From Gordius sp. MW1 (lineage: Eukaryota > Nematomorpha > Gordioida > Gordea > Gordiidae), in assembly GCA_964036665.1 (NCBI GenBank), contig OZ038530.1, positions 1,798,001 through 1,862,000 of the forward strand: 64,000 nt of DNA. Direction: 5' to 3'. The position numbers were made by a program, and so were the translations under genes. Numbering within the stretch: the first letter of the stretch is position 1; every line of letters begins with the position of its first letter. Below the pieces are notes generated by a model, which had not been told where the DNA came from, ran no database searches, and was given only the letters and a program-made list of their open reading frames with translations. This document shows, one piece after another, positions 1 to 16,400 of this stretch.

Positions 1-3000
1 CACGGATGGTCACGGACAGACAACGGACGGACAACAAAAAGCGAGCTCATAAATTGCATAGCAATGAAAAAATAAATAAACGGATGGTCACGGACGGTCA
101 CGGACGGACACGGACGGTCACGGACGGTCACGGACGGTCACGGACGGTCACGGACGGACAACAAAAAGCGAGCCCATAAATTGCATAGCAATTAAAAAAA
201 TAAATAATTTGGCTTTAATTTGATATCTATCTAAGCATTATTTACGTTGGAAGGACGGACGGACAACGGACGGACACGGACCGTCACGGATGGTCACGGA
301 TCGTCACGGACGGTCATGGATGGTCATGGATGGTCACGGACGGACACAAACGGTTACAGACGGTCACGGACGGACAACGGACGGACAACGGACGGACAAC
401 AAAAAGCGAGACCCAAAAATTGCATAGCAATTAAAAAATAAATAATTTGGCTTTAATTTGCTATCTAAGCATTATTTACGTTGGAAGGACGGACGGACAA
501 CAGACGGTCACGGATTGACACGGACGGACACGGACGGTCACGGATGGTTAGGACGGTCACGGATGGTCACGGACGGTCACGGACGGACACGGACGGTCAC
601 GGACGGTCACGGACGGACAACAAAAAGCGAGCCCATAAATTGCATAGCAAGTAAAAAATAAATAATTTGGCTTTAATTTGGTATCTATCTAAGCATTATT
701 TACGTTGGAAGGACGGACGGACAACGGACGAACACGGACCGTCACGGATGGTCACGGATCGTCACGGACGGTCACGGATGGTCACGGATGGTCACGGACG
801 GTCACGGACGGACACGGACGGTCACGGACGGACACGGACGGACACGGACGGACACGGACGGACACGGACGGACACGGACGGTCACGGACGGTCACGGACG
901 GTCACGGACGGACAACGGACGGACAACGGACGGACAACAAAAAGCGAGACCCAAAAATTGCATAGCAATTAAAAAATAAATTATTTGGCTTTAATTTGCT
1001 ATCTAAGCATTATTTACGTTGGAAGGACGGACGGACAACGGACGGACACGGACGGTCACGGACGGTCACGGACTATCACGGATGGTCACGGACGGTCACG
1101 GATGGTCACGGACGGTCACGGATAGTCACGGACGGTCACGGATGGTCACGGACGGTCACGGATGGTCACGGATGGTCACGGACGGACAACGGACGGACAT
1201 CAAAAAGCGAGCCCATAAATTGCATATCAATTAAAAAATAAATAATTTGGCTTTAATTTGCTATCTAAGCATTATTTACGTTGGAAGGACGGACGGTCAC
1301 GGATCGTCACGGACGGACAACGGACGGACAACAAAAAGCGAGCCCATAAATAGCATAGCAATTAAAAAATAAATAATTTGGCTTTAATTTGCTATCTAAG
1401 CATTGTTTACGGACGGTCACGGAAGGTCACGGACTGTCACGGATGGTCACGGACGGTCACGGACGGACAACGGACGGACAACAAAAAGCGAGACCCAAAA
1501 ATTGCATAGCAATAAAATAAATAATTTGGCTTTAATTTGATATCTATCTAAGCATTATTTACGGTGGAAGGACGGACGGACAACTGACGGACACGGACGG
1601 TCACGGATGGTCACGGACGGTCACGGATGGTCACGGACGGTCACGGATGGTCACGGACGGTCACGGATGGTCACGGACGGTCACGGATGGTCACGGTCGG
1701 TCTCGGATAATCACGGACAGTCACGGACGGTCACAGATGGTCACGGACGAACAACGGATGGACACGGACGGACACGGACGGACACGGACGGTCACGGATG
1801 GTCACGGACGGACAACGGACGGACAATAAAAAGCAACCCATAGAGACCCAAAAATTGCATAGCAATTAAAAAATAAATAATTTGGCTTTAATTTGATATC
1901 TAAGCATTATTTACGTTGGAAGGACGGACGGACAACAAAAAGCGAGACTTAAAAATTGCATAGCAATTAAAAAATAAATAATTTGGCTTTAATTTGATAT
2001 CTATCTAAGCATTATTTACGTTGGAAGGACGGACGGACAACGGACGGACACGGACCGTCACGGATGGTCACGGATCGTCACGGACGGTCACGGATGGTCA
2101 CGGATCGTCACGGACGGTCACGGACGGACACGGACGGACACGAACGGTCACGGACGGTCACGGACGGTCACGGACGGTCACGGACGGACAACGGACGGAC
2201 AACTGACGGACAACAAAAAGCGAGACCCAAAAATTGCATAGCAATTAAAAAATAAATAATTTGGCTTTAATTTGCTATCTAAGCATTATTTACGTTGGAA
2301 GGACGGACGGACAACAGACGGTCACGGATTGACACGGACGGACACGGACGGTCACGGATGGTCACGGACGGTCACGGATGGTCACGGACGGTCACGGACG
2401 GGCACGGACGGTCACGGACGGTCACGGACGGTCACGGACGGTCACGGACGGTCACGGACGGTCACGGACGGTCACGGACGGTCACGGACGGTCACGGACG
2501 GTCACGGACGGTCACGGACGGTCACGGACGGTCACGGACGGTCACGGACGGACAACAAAAAGCGAGCCCATAAATTGCATAGCAATTAAAAAATAAATAA
2601 TTTGGCTTTAATTTGATATCTATCTAAGCATTATTAACGTTGGAAGGACGGGCGGACAACGGACGGACACGGACCGTCACGGATGGTCACGGATCGTCAC
2701 GGATGGTCACGGATGGTCACGGATGGTTACGGACGGTCACGGACGGACACGGACGGACACGGACGGACACGGACGGTCACGGACGGTCACGGACGGACAA
2801 CGGACGGACAACAAAAAGCGAGACCCAAAAATTGCATAGCAATTAAAAAATAAATAATTTGGCTTTAATTTGCTATCTAAGCATTATTTACGTTGGAAGG
2901 ACGGACGGACAACAGACGGTCACGGATTGACACGGACGGACACGGACGCTCACGGACGGTCACGGATGGTCACGGACGGTCACGGATGGTCACGGACGGT

Positions 3001-6000
3001 CACGGACGGTCACGGATGGTCATTGACGGTCACGGACGGTCACGGACAGTCACGGATGGTCACGGATGGTCACGGACGGACAACAAAAAGCGAGCCCATA
3101 AATTGCATAGCAATTAAAAAATAAATAATTTGGCTTTAATTTGATATCTATCTAAGCATTATTTACGTTGGAAGGACGGACGGTCACGGATGGTCACGGA
3201 TGGTCACGGACGGTCACGGACGGTCACGGATGGTCACGGACGGTCACGGATCGTCAGACGGTCACGGATGATCACGGATAGTTACGGATGGTCACGGAAG
3301 GTCACGGATGGTCACGGATGGTCACGGATGGTCACGGATGGTCACGGACGGACAACGGACGGACAACAAAAAGCGAGCCCATAAATTGCATAGCAATTAA
3401 AAAATAAATAATTTGGCTTTAATTTGATATCTATCTAAGAATTATTTACGTTGGAAGGACGGACGGACAACGGACGGACACGGACGGTCACGGATGGTCA
3501 CGGATGGTCACGGACGGTCACGGACGGTCACGGATCGTCACGGACGGTCACGGATAGTCACGGATGGTCACGGACAGTCACTGACGGTCACGAATAGTCA
3601 CGGATGGTCACGGACGGTCACGGACGGTCACGGATGGTCACGGATGGACACAAACGGTCACGGATGGTCACCGATGGTCACGGACGGTCACGGATGGTCA
3701 CGGACGGTCACGGATGGTTACGGATGGTCACGGATAGTTACGGATGGTCACGGACGGTAACGGACGGTCACGGAACGACATGGACGGACACGGACGGACA
3801 CGGACGGACAGGGACGGACACGGACGGACAGGGACGGACACAAGCGAGCCCATATATTGCAGAGCAATTAAAAAATAAATCATTTTGGCTTTAATTTGAT
3901 ATGTATCTAAGCATTATTTACGTTGGGCAGGACGGACGGACACGGACGGACAACGAACGGACAAAAAAAGCGAGCACATAAATTGCATAGCAATTAAAAA
4001 ATAAATAATTTGGCTTTAATTTGCTATCTAAGCATTATTTACGGACGGTCAAGGATGGTCACGGACAATCACGGATGGTCACGGACGGTCACGGACGGTC
4101 ACGGACGGTCGCGAACGGACAACGGACGGACAACAAAAAGCGAGACACATAAATTTCATAGCAATTAAAAAATAAATAATTTGGCTTTAATTTGATATCT
4201 ATCTAAGCATTATTTACGTTGGAAGGACGGACGGACAACGGACGGACACGGACGGACACGGACGGTCACGGACGGTCACGGACGGTCACGGATGGTCACA
4301 GACGGTCACAGATGGTCACGGATGGTCACGGACTATCACGGATGGTCACGAACGGTCACGGATAGTCACGGACGGTCATGGATGGTCACGGACGGTTACG
4401 GACGGTCACGGACGGTCACGGACGGTCACGGACAGTCACGGATGGTCACGGATGGTCACGGACTATCACGGATGGTCACGGACGTTCACGGATGGTCACG
4501 GACGGTCACGGATGGTCACGGACGGTCACGGATGGTCACGGACGGACAACGGACGGACAAGAAAAAGCGAGCCAGTATATTGCATAGCAATTAAAAAATA
4601 AATAATTTGGCTTTAATTTGATATCTATCTAAGCATTATTTACGTTGGGAGGACGGACGGTCACGGACGGTCACGGATGGTCACGGATGGTCACGGACGG
4701 TCACGGACGGTCACGGACATTCACGGTCGGTCACGGCTGGTCACGGACTATCACAGATGGTCACGGACGGTCACGGATAGTCACGTATTGTCACGGACGG
4801 TCACGGACGGACAACGGATGGACACGGACGGTCACGGATGGTCACGGACGGTCACGGACGGACACGGACGGACACGGACGGTCACGGACGGACACGGACG
4901 GACAACGGACGGACAACAAAAAGCGAGACCCAAAAATTGCATAGCAATTAAAAAATAAATAATTTGGCTTTAATTTGCTATCTAAGCATTATTTACGTTA
5001 GAAGGACGGACGGACAACGGACGGTCACGGATGGACACGGACGGACACGGATGGTCACGGACGGACAACGGACGGACAATAAAAAGCGAGACACATAAAT
5101 TGCATAGCAATTAAAAAATAAATAATTTGTCTTTAATTTGATATCTATCTAAGCATTATTTACGTTGGAAGGACGGACGGACAACGGACGGACACGGACC
5201 GTCACGGATGGTCACGGATCGTCACGGACGGTCACGGATGGTCACGGATGGTCACGGACGGTCACGGACGGACACGGACGGACACGGACGGTCACGGAAG
5301 GTCACGGACGGACACGGACGGACAACGGACGGACAACAAAAAGCGAGACCCAAAAATTGCATAGCAATTAAAAAATAAATAATTTGGCTTTAATTTGCTA
5401 TCTAAGCATTATTTACGTTTGAAGGACGGACGGACAACGGACGGTCACGGATGGTCACGGACGGTCACGGACGGACACGGACGGTAACGGACGGTCACGG
5501 ACGGACAACAAAAAGCGAGCCCATAAATTGCATAGCAATTAAAAAAATAAATAATTTGGCTTTAATTTGATATCTATCTAAGCATTATTTACGTTGGAAG
5601 GACGGACGGACAACGGACGGACACGGACCGTCACGGATGGTCACGGATCGTCACGGACGGTCACGGATGGTCACGGATGGTCACGGACGGTCACGGACGG
5701 ACACAGACGGACACGGACGGTCACGGATGGTCACGGATGGTCACGGACGGTCACGGACGGACACGGACGGTCACGGAGAGTCACGGACGGACAACAAAAA
5801 GCGAGCCCATAAATTGCATAACAATTAAAAAAATAAATAATTTGGCTTTAATTTGATATCTATCTAAGCATTATTTACGTTGGAAGGACGGACGGACAAC
5901 GGACGGACACGGACCGTCACGGATGGTCACGGATCGTCACGGATGGTCACGGACGGTCACGGACGGACACGGACGGACACGGACGGTCACGGACGGACAC

Positions 6001-8545
6001 GGACGGACACGGACGGACACGGACGGTCACGGACGGTCACGGACGGACAACGGACGGACAACAAAAAGCGAGACCCAAAAATTGCATAGCAATTAAAAAA
6101 TAAATATTTGGCTTTAATTTGCTATCTAAGCATTATTTACGTTGGAAGGACGGACGGACAACGGACGGTCACGGATTGACACGGACGGACACGGACGGAC
6201 ACGGATGGTCACGGACGGTCACGGATGGTCACGGATGGTCACGGACGGTCACCGACGGACATGGACGGTCACGGACGGTCGCGGACGGACAACAAAAAGC
6301 GAGCCCATAAATTGCATAGCAATTAAAAAATAAATAATTTGGCTTTAATTTGATATCTATCTAAGCATTATTTACGTTGGAAGGACGGACAGACAACGGA
6401 CGGACACGAACGGTCACGGATGGTCACGGACGGTCACGGACGGACAACTGACGGACAACAAAAAACGAGCCCATAAATTGCATAGCAATTAAAAAATAAA
6501 TAATTTGGCTTTAATTTGCTATCTAAGCATTATTTACGTTGGGACGGACGGTCACGGATGGTCACGGATTGTCACGGACGGTCACGTATGGTCACGGACG
6601 CTCACGGACGGTCACGGATGGTCACGGACGGTCACGGACGGTCACTGATAGTCACGGATGGTCACGGACGGTCACGGATGGTCACGGATGGTCACGGATG
6701 GTCACGGACGGACAACGGACGGACAACAAAAAGCGAGCCCATAAATTGCATAGCAATTAAAAAATAAATAATTTGGCTTTAATTTGCTATCTAAGCATTA
6801 TTTACGTTGGAAGGACGGACGGTCACGGATGGTCACGGATTGTCACCGACGGTCACGTATGGTCACGGACGCTCACGGACGGTCACGGATAGTCACGGAC
6901 GGTCACGGATGGTCACGGACGGTCACGGACGGTCACGGACGGTAACGGACGGTCACGGATGGTCACGGATGGTCACGGACGGACAACAAAAAGCGAGCCC
7001 ATAAATTGCATAGCAATTAAAAAATAAATAATTTGGCTTTAATTTGATATCTATCTAAGCATTATTTACGTTGGAAGGACGGACGGTAACGGATGGTCAC
7101 GGATGGTCACGGACGGTCACGGACGGTCACGGACGGTCACGGATCGTCACGGACGGTCACGCATGGTCACGGACGGTCACGGATAGTCACGGATGGTCAC
7201 GGACGGTCACGGATGGTCACGGACGGTCACGGATGGTCACGGATGGTCACGGATGGTCACGGACGGACAACGGACGGACAACAAAAAGCGAGCCCATAAA
7301 TTGCATAGCAATTAAAAAATAAATAATTTGGCTTTAATTTGATATCTATCTAAGCATTATTTACGTTGGAAGAACGGACGGACAACGGACGGACACGGAC
7401 GGTTACGGACGGTCACCGATGGTCACGGACGGTCACGGACGGACAACAAAAAGCGAGCCCATAAATTGCATAGCAATTAAAAAATAAATAATTTGGCTTT
7501 AATTTGATATCTATCTAAGCATTATTTACGTTGAAAGGACGGACAGACAACGGACGGACACGGACGGTCACGGATAGTCACGGACGGTCACGGACGGACA
7601 ACGGACGGACAACAAAAAGCGAGCCCATAAATTGCATAGCAATTAAAAAATAAATAATTTGGCTTTAATTTGCTATCTAAGCATTATTTACGTTGGAAGG
7701 ACGGACGGTCACGGATGGTCACGGATTGTCACGGACGGTCACGTATGGTCACGGACGCTCACGGACGGTCACGGATGGTCACGGACGGTCACGGATGGTC
7801 ACGGACGGTCACTGATAGTAACGGATGGTCACGGACGGTCACGGATGGTCACGGACGGTCACGGACGGACAACGGACGGACAACCAAAAGCGAGCCCATA
7901 AATTGCATAGCAATTAAAAAATAAATAATTTGGCTTTAATTTGATATCTATCTAAGCATTATTTACGTTGAAAGGACGGACAGACAACGGACGGACACGG
8001 ACGGTCACGGATAGTCACGGACGGTCACGGACGGACAACGGACGGACAACAAAAAGCGAGCCCATAAATTGCATAGCAATTAAAAAATAAATAATTTGGC
8101 TTTAATTTGCTATCTAAGCATTATTTACGTTGGAAGGACGGACGGTCACGGATGGTCACGGATTGTCACGGACGGTCACGTATGGTCACGGACGCTCACG
8201 GACGGTCACGCATGGTCACGGACGGTCACGGATGGTCACGGACGGTCACTGATAGTAACGGATGGTCACGGACGGTCACGGATGGTCACGGATGGTCACG
8301 GACGGACAACGGACGGACAACAAAAAGCGAGCCCATAAATTGCATAGCAATTAAAAAATAAATAATTTGGCTTTAATTTGCTATCTAAGCATTATTTACG
8401 TTGGAAGGACGGACGGACAACGGACGGTCACGGATAGTCACGGATTGTCACGGACGGTCACGTATGGTCACGGACGCTCACGGACGGTCACGGATGGTCA
8501 CGGACGGTCACGGACGGTCACGGACGCTCACGGACGGTCACGGAC
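1..8545. repeat. 10-bp minisatellite array with AT-rich spacers (array A)
   Basis: The core is a 10-bp unit, GGTCACGGAC, with common variants GGACACGGAC and GGTCACGGAT. It runs in clusters of a few to more than 20 units; the longest uniform run is around 2380-2550. Clusters are separated by an AT-rich spacer of about 100 bp that recurs roughly 35 times by eye. The array runs off the left edge of the window. Because 10 is not a multiple of three and the core lacks stop codons, all plus frames stay open and give peptides of a GHGRSRTVTD type. These are by-products of the repeat and not genes. Confidence 0.95.
8309..8410 (+). repeat. Reference copy of the array A spacer
   Basis: This is one of about 35 copies. 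It starts with GGACAACAAAAAGCGAGCCC, continues as AT-rich DNA and ends in TTACGTTGGAAGGAC, after which the 10-bp core resumes. Every copy holds a short perfect inverted repeat, AATTGC-ATA-GCAATT. Two length classes exist: one with a single and one with a doubled ATCT step (TGATATCTATCTAAGC versus TGCTATCTAAGC). It resembles no element I can name and could be a remnant of the DNA in which the minisatellite first arose. Confidence 0.85.
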
Positions 8546-9000
8546 GGTCACGGACGGACAACGGAGGGACAACGGACGGACAACGGACGGATCACGGATG
8601 GACAACGGACGGACATCGGACGGACAACGGAGGGACAACGGACGGACAAAGGACCGACAACGGACGGACAAAGGACCGACAACGGACGGACAACGAACGG
8701 CAAAAGGACCGACAACGGACGGACAACGGACGGACAAAGGACCAACAACGGACGGACAAAGGACCGACAACGGACCGACAACGGACGGACAACGGACGGA
8801 CAAAGGACTAGCAACGGATGGACAACGGACGGACAAAGGACCGACAACGGACGGACGACGGACGGACAACGGAGGGAAAACGGACGGACAACGGACGGAC
8901 AACGGACGGACAAAGGACCGACAACCAACGGACAACGGACGGACAACGGACGGACAACGGACGGACAACGGACGGACAACGGATGGACAACGGACATAGC
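8541..9000. repeat. Transition zone between the 10-bp and 11-bp cores
   Basis: The phase changes within about 60 bp. TCACGGACGG units stop at about 8555 and ACAACGGACGG/ACAACGGAGGG units start. The segment is rich in the variants ACAAAGGACCG and ACATCGGACGG and contains no spacer until about 9000. A similar variant-rich segment recurs at about 33540-33800, so this stretch took part in later duplications. Confidence 0.75.
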
Positions 9001-12000
9001 CAGCGAACGGCTATAAAGTCATATTATCAATGTTAGTAACAAGAACAGAATACTCTCCGGGATTCGAACTCGTTGCCTCCTGATAGACAACGGACGGACA
9101 ACGGACGTAGCCAGCGGACAGCCAAAAAGTCAGATTATCAATGTTATTAACAAGAACAGAATATTCTCAGGGATTTGATTTCGAACACGTTGCCTCCTGA
9201 TAGACAAGGACGGACAGCGGATGGACAACGGACATAGCCAGCGGACGGACAACGGACGGACAACGGACGAACAACAGACAGACAACGGACGGACAACGGA
9301 CGGACAACGGACGGACAACGGACGGACAACGGACGGACAACGGACGAACAACCAACAGACAACGGAGGGACAACGGACGGACAACGGACGGACAACGGAG
9401 GGAAAACGGACGGACAACCGACGGACAACGGACGGACAACGGACAGACAACGGACGGACAACGGACGGACAACGAACGGACAACGGACGGACAACGGACG
9501 GACAACGGACGGACAACGGACGGACAACGGACGGACAACGGACGGACAACGGACGGACAACGGACGGACAACGGACGGACAACGGACGGACAACGGACGG
9601 ACAACGGACGGACAACGGACGGACAACGGACGGACAACGGACGGACAACGGACCGACAACGGACGGACAACGGACCGACAACGGACGGACAACGGACCGA
9701 CAACGGACGGACAACGGACGGACAACGGACGAATAACGGACGGACAACGGAGGGACAACGGATGGACAACGGACATAGCCAGCGGACGGCTGAAAAGTCA
9801 TATTATCAATGTTAGTAACAAGAACAGAATACTCTCCGGGATTCGAACTCGTTGCCTTCTGATAGACAACGGACGGACAACGGAGGTAGCCAGCGGACAG
9901 CCAAAAAGTCAGATTATCAATGTTATTAACAAGAACAGAATATTCTCAGGGATTCGAACACGTTGCCTCCTGATAGACAACGGACGGACAGCGGATGGAC
10001 AACGGACATAGCCAGCGGACGGACAACGGACGGACAACGGACGAACAACAGACAGACAAGGGACGGACAACGGACGGACAACGGACGGACAACGGACGGA
10101 CAACGGACGAACAACGGACGGACAACGGACGAACAACGGACAGACAACGGAGGGACAACGGACATACAACGGACGGACAACGGACGGACAACGGACGGAC
10201 AACGGACGGACAACGGACGGACAACGGACGGACAACGGAGGGAAAACGGACGGACAACGGACGGACAACGGACGGACAACGGACGGACAACGGACGGACA
10301 ACAAACGGACAACGGACGGACAACGGACGGACAACGGACGGACAACGGACGGACAACGGACGGACAAAGGACCGACAACGGACGGACAAGGGACGGACAA
10401 CGGAAGGAAAACGGACGCACAACGGAGGGACAACGGACGGACAAAGGACCGACAACGGACGGACAACGGACGGACAACGGACGGACAACGGATGGACAAC
10501 GGACATAGCCAGCGGACGGCTAAAAAGTCATATTATCAATGTTAGTAACAAGAACAGAATACTCATCGGGATTCGAACTCTTTGCCTCCTGATAGACAAC
10601 GGACGGACAACGGACGGACAACGGACGGACAACGGACGGACAACGGACGGACAACGGACGGACAACGGACGGACAACGGACGAACAACAGACAGACAACG
10701 GACGGACAACGGACGGACAACGGACGAACAACGAACAGACAACGGAGGGACAACGGACGGACAACGGACTGACAACGGAGGGAAAACGGACGGACAACGG
10801 ACGGACAACGGACGGACAACGGACGGACAACGGACGGACATTGGACCGACAACGGACGGACAACGGACGGACAACGGACCGACAACGGACGGACAACGGA
10901 CGGACAACGGACGGACAAAGGACCGACAACGGACGGACAACGGACGGACAACGGAGGGAAAACGGACGCACAACGGACGGACAACGGACGGACAAAGGAC
11001 CGAACACGGACGGACAACGGACGGACAACGGACGGACAACGGATGGACAACGGACGGACAACGGACGGACAACGGACGGACAACGGGCGGACAACGGACG
11101 GACAACGGACGGACAACGGATGGACAACGGACATAGCCAGCGGACGGCTAAAAAGTCATATTATCAATGTTAGTAACAAGAACAGAATACTCTCCGGGAT
11201 TCGAACTCGTTGCCTCCTGATAGACAACGGACGGACAACGGATGGACAACGGACGGACAACGGACGGACAACGGACATAGCCAGCGGACGGCTGAAAAGT
11301 CATATTATCAATGTAAATAACAAGAACAGAATACTCTCCGGGATTCGAACTCTTTGCCTCCTGATAGACAACGGACGGACAACGGACGAACAACAGACAG
11401 ACAACGGACGGACAACGGACGGACAACGGACGGACAACGGACGGACAACGGACGGACAACGGACGGACAACGGACGGACAACGGACGGACAACGGACGGA
11501 CAACGGACGAACAACGAACAGACAACGGAGGGACAACGGACGGACAACGGACTGACAACGGAGGGAAAACGGACGGACAACGGACGGACAACGGACGGAC
11601 AACGGACGGACAACGGACGGACATTGGACCGACAACAGACGGACAACGGACGGACATCGGACCGACAACGGACGGACAACGGACGAACAAAGGACCGACA
11701 ACGGACGGACAACGGACCGACAACGGACGGACAACGGACGGACAACGCGGGGAAAACGGACGCACAACGGACGGACAACGGACGGACAAAGGACCGACAA
11801 CGGACGGACAACGGACGGACAACGGACGGACAACGGACGGACAACGGACGGACAACGGACGGACAACGGACGGACAACGGACGGACGACGGATGGACAAC
11901 GGACATAGCCAGCGGACGGCTAAAAAGTCATATTATCAATGTTAGTAACAAGAACAACACTCTCCGGGATTCGAACTCGTTGCCTCCTGATAGACAACGG

Positions 12001-13499
12001 ACGGACAACGGACGGACAACGGACGGACAACGGACTGACAACGGAGGGAAAACGGACGGACAACGGACGAACAACGGACGGACAACGGACGGACAACGGA
12101 CATAGCCAGCGGACGGCCAAAAAGTCATATTATCAATGTTAGTAACAAGAACAGAATACTCTCAGGGATTCGAACTCGTTGCCTCCTGATAGACAACGGA
12201 CGGACAACGGACATAGCCAGAGGACGGACAACGGACGAACAACGGACGGACAACGGACGGACAACGGACGGACAACGGACGGACAACGGACGGACAACGG
12301 ACGGACAACGGACGGACAACGGACGGACAACGGACGGACAACGGACGGACAACGGACGGACAACGGACCGACAACGGACGGACAACGGACCGACAACGGA
12401 CGGACAAAGGACCGACAACGGACGGACAACGGACGGACAACGGAGGGAAAACGGACGCACAACGGACGGACAACGGACGGACAAAGGACGGACAACGGAC
12501 GGACAAAGGACCGACAACGGACGGACAACGGACGGACAACGGACGGACAACGGACGGACAACGGACGGACAAAGGACCGACAACGGACGGACAACGGACG
12601 GACAACGGACGGACAACGGACGGACAACGGACGGACAACGGACGGACAACGGACGGTCAACGGACGGACAACGGATGGACAACGGACATAGCCAGCGGAC
12701 GGCTAAAAAGTCATATTATCAATGTTAGTAACAAGAACAGAATACTCATCGGGATTCGAACTCTTTGCCTCCTGATAGACAACGGACGGACAACGGACGG
12801 ACAACGGACGGACAACGGACGGACAACGGACGAACAACAGACAGACAACGGACGGACAACGGACGGACAACGGACGAACAACGAACAGACAACGGAGGGA
12901 CAACGGACGGACAACGGACTGACAACGGAGGGAAAACGGACGGACAACGGACGGACAACGGACGGACAACGGACGGACAACGGACGGACAACGGACGGAC
13001 ATTGGACCGACAACGGACGGACAACGGACGGACAACGGACCGACAACGGACGGACAACGGACCGACAACGGACGGACAACGGACGGACAACGGACGGACA
13101 AAGGACCGACAACGGACGGACAACGGACGGACAACGGAGGGAAAACGGACGCACAACGGACGGACAACGGACGGACAAAGGACCGAACACGGACGGACAA
13201 CGGACGGACAACGGACGGACAACGGATGGACAACGGACGGACAACGGACGGACAACGGACGGACAACGGACGGACAACGGGCGGACAACGGACGGACAAC
13301 GGACGGACAACGGATGGACAACGGACATAGCCAGCGGACGGCTAAAAAGTCATATTATCAATGTTAGTAACAAGAACAGAATACTCTCCGGGATTCGAAC
13401 TCGTTGCCTCCTAATAGACAACGGACGGACAACGGATGGACAACGGACGGACAACGGACGGACAACGGACGGACAACGGACATAGCCAGCGGACGGCTG

Positions 13500-16400
13500 A
13501 AAAGTCATATTATCAATGTAAATAACAAGAACAGAATACTCTCCGGGATTCGAACTCTTTGCCTCCTGATAGACAACGGACGGACAACGGACGAACAACA
13601 GACAGACAACGGACGGACAACGGACGGACAACGGACGGACAACGGACGAACAACGAACAGACAACGGACGGACAACGGACGGACAACGGACGGACAACGG
13701 ACGGACAACGGACCGACAACGGACGGACAAGGGACGGACAACGGAGGGACAACGGACGGACAAAGGACCGACAACGGACGGACAACGGACGGACAACGGA
13801 CGGACAACGGACGGACAACGGACGGACAACGGACGGACAACGGACGGACAACGGATGGACAACGGACATAGCCAGCGGACGGACAACGGACGGACAACGG
13901 ACGGACAACGGACGGACAACGGACGGACATTGGACCGACAACGGACGAACAACGGACGGACAACGGACCGACAAAGGACCGACAACGGACGGACAACGGA
14001 CGGACAACGGAGGGAAAACGGACGCACAACGGACCGACAACGGACGGACAACGGACGGACAACGGACGGACAACGGACGGACAACGGACGGACAACGGAC
14101 GGACAACGGATGGACAACGGACATAGCCAGCGGACGGCTAAAAAGTCATATTATCAATGTTAGTAACAAGAACAGAATACTCTCCGGGATTCGAACTCGT
14201 TGCCTCCTGATAGACAACGGACGGACAACGGATGGACAACGGACGGACAACGGACGGACAACGGACGGACAACGGACGGACAACGGACGGACAACGGACG
14301 GACAACGGACGGACAACGGACGGACAACGGACGGACAACGGACGGACAACGGACATAGCCAGCGGACGGCTGAAAAGTCATATTATCAATGTAAATAACA
14401 AGAACAGAATACTCTCCGGGATTCGAACTCTTTGCCTCCTGATAGACAACGGACGGACAACGGACGAACAACAGACAGACAACGGACGGACAACGGACGG
14501 ACAAAGGACCGACAACGGACGGACAAGGGACGGACAACGGAGGGACAACGGACGGACAAAGGACCGACAACGGACGGACAACGGACGGACAACGGACGGA
14601 CAACGGACTGACAACGGACGGACAACGGACGGACAAAGGACCGACAAAGGACCGACAACGGACGGACAACGGACGGACAACGGACGGACAACGGACGGAC
14701 AACGGACGGACAACGGACGGACAACGGACGGACAACGGATGGACAACGGACATAGCCAGCGGACGGCTAAAAAGTCATATTATCAATGTTAGTAACAAGA
14801 ACAGAATACTCTCCGGGATTCGAACTCGTTGCCTCCTGATAGACAACGGACGGACAACGGATGGACAACGGACGGACAACGGACGGACAACGGACGGACA
14901 ACGGACGGACAACGGACGGACAACGGACGGACAACGGACATAGCCAGCGGACGGCTGAAAAGTCATATTATCAATGTAAATAACAAGAACAGAATACTCT
15001 CCGGGATTCGAACTCTTTGCCTCCGGATAGACAACGGACGGACAACGGACGAACAACAGACAGACAACGGACGGACAACGGACGGACAAAGGACCGACAA
15101 CGGACGGACAAGGGACGGACAACGGAGGGACAACGGACGGACAAAGGACCGACAACGGACGGACAACGGACGGACAACGGACGGACAACGGACTGACAAC
15201 GGACGGACAACGGACGGACAAAGGATTGACAAAGGACCGACAACGGACGGACAACGGACGGACAACGGACGGACAACGGACGGACAACGGACGGACAACG
15301 GACGGACAACGGACGGACAACGGACGGACAACGGACGGACAACGGACGGACAACGGACGGACAACGGACGGACAACGGATGGACAACGGACATAGCCAGC
15401 GGACGGCTAAAAAGTCATATTATCAATGTTAGTAACAAGAACAGAATACTCTCCGGGATTCGAACTCGTTGCCTCCTGATAGACAACGGACGGACAACGG
15501 ATGGACAACGGACGGACAACGGACGGACAACGGACGGACAACGGACGGACAACGGACATAGCCAGCGGACGGCTGAAAAGTCATATTATCAATGTAAATA
15601 ACAAGAACAGAATACTCTCCGGGATTCGAACTCTTTGCCTCCTGATAGACAACGGACGGACAACGGACGAACAACAGACAGACAACGGACGGACAACGGA
15701 CGGACAAAGGACCGACAACGGACGGACAAGGGACGGACAACGGAGTGACAACGGACGGACAAAGGACCGACAACGGACGGACAACGGACGGACAACGGAC
15801 GGACAACGGACTGACAACGGACGGACAACGGACGGACAAAGGACCGACAAAGGACCGACAAAGGACCGACAACGGACGGACAACGGACGGACAACGGACG
15901 GACAACGGACGGACAACGGACGGACAACGGACGGACAACGGACGGACAACGGACGGACAACGGACGGACAACGGACGGACAACGGACGGACAACGGACGG
16001 ACAACGGACGGACAACGGACGGACAACGGACGGACAACGGACGGACAACGGATGGACAACGGACATAGCCAGCGGACGGCTAAAAAGTCATATTATCAAT
16101 GTTAGTAACAAGAACAGAATACTCTCCGGGATTCGAACTCGTTGCCTCCTGATAGACAACGGACGGACAACGGATGGACAACGGACGGACAACGGACGGA
16201 CAACGGACGGACAACGGACATAGCCAGCGGACGGCTGAAAAGTCATATTATCAATGTAAATAACAAGAACAGATTACTCTCCGAGATTCGAACTCTTTGC
16301 CACCTGATAGACAACGGACGGACAACGGACGAACAACAGACAGACAACGAACGGACAACGGACGGACAACGGACGGACAACGGACATAGCCAGCGGACGG

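Noticed and set aside
247-8361. 60-105 codon ORFs in array A
   Set aside because: Same reason, with the 10-bp unit. The peptides GHGRSRTVTD and its frame variants end in every spacer.
14123-14132. Possible polymerase III A box, ATAGCCAGCGG, in the array B spacer
   Set aside because: It is on the plus strand, one base short of the consensus, and opposite to the B-box-like motif. It cannot form a tRNA-type promoter with it.
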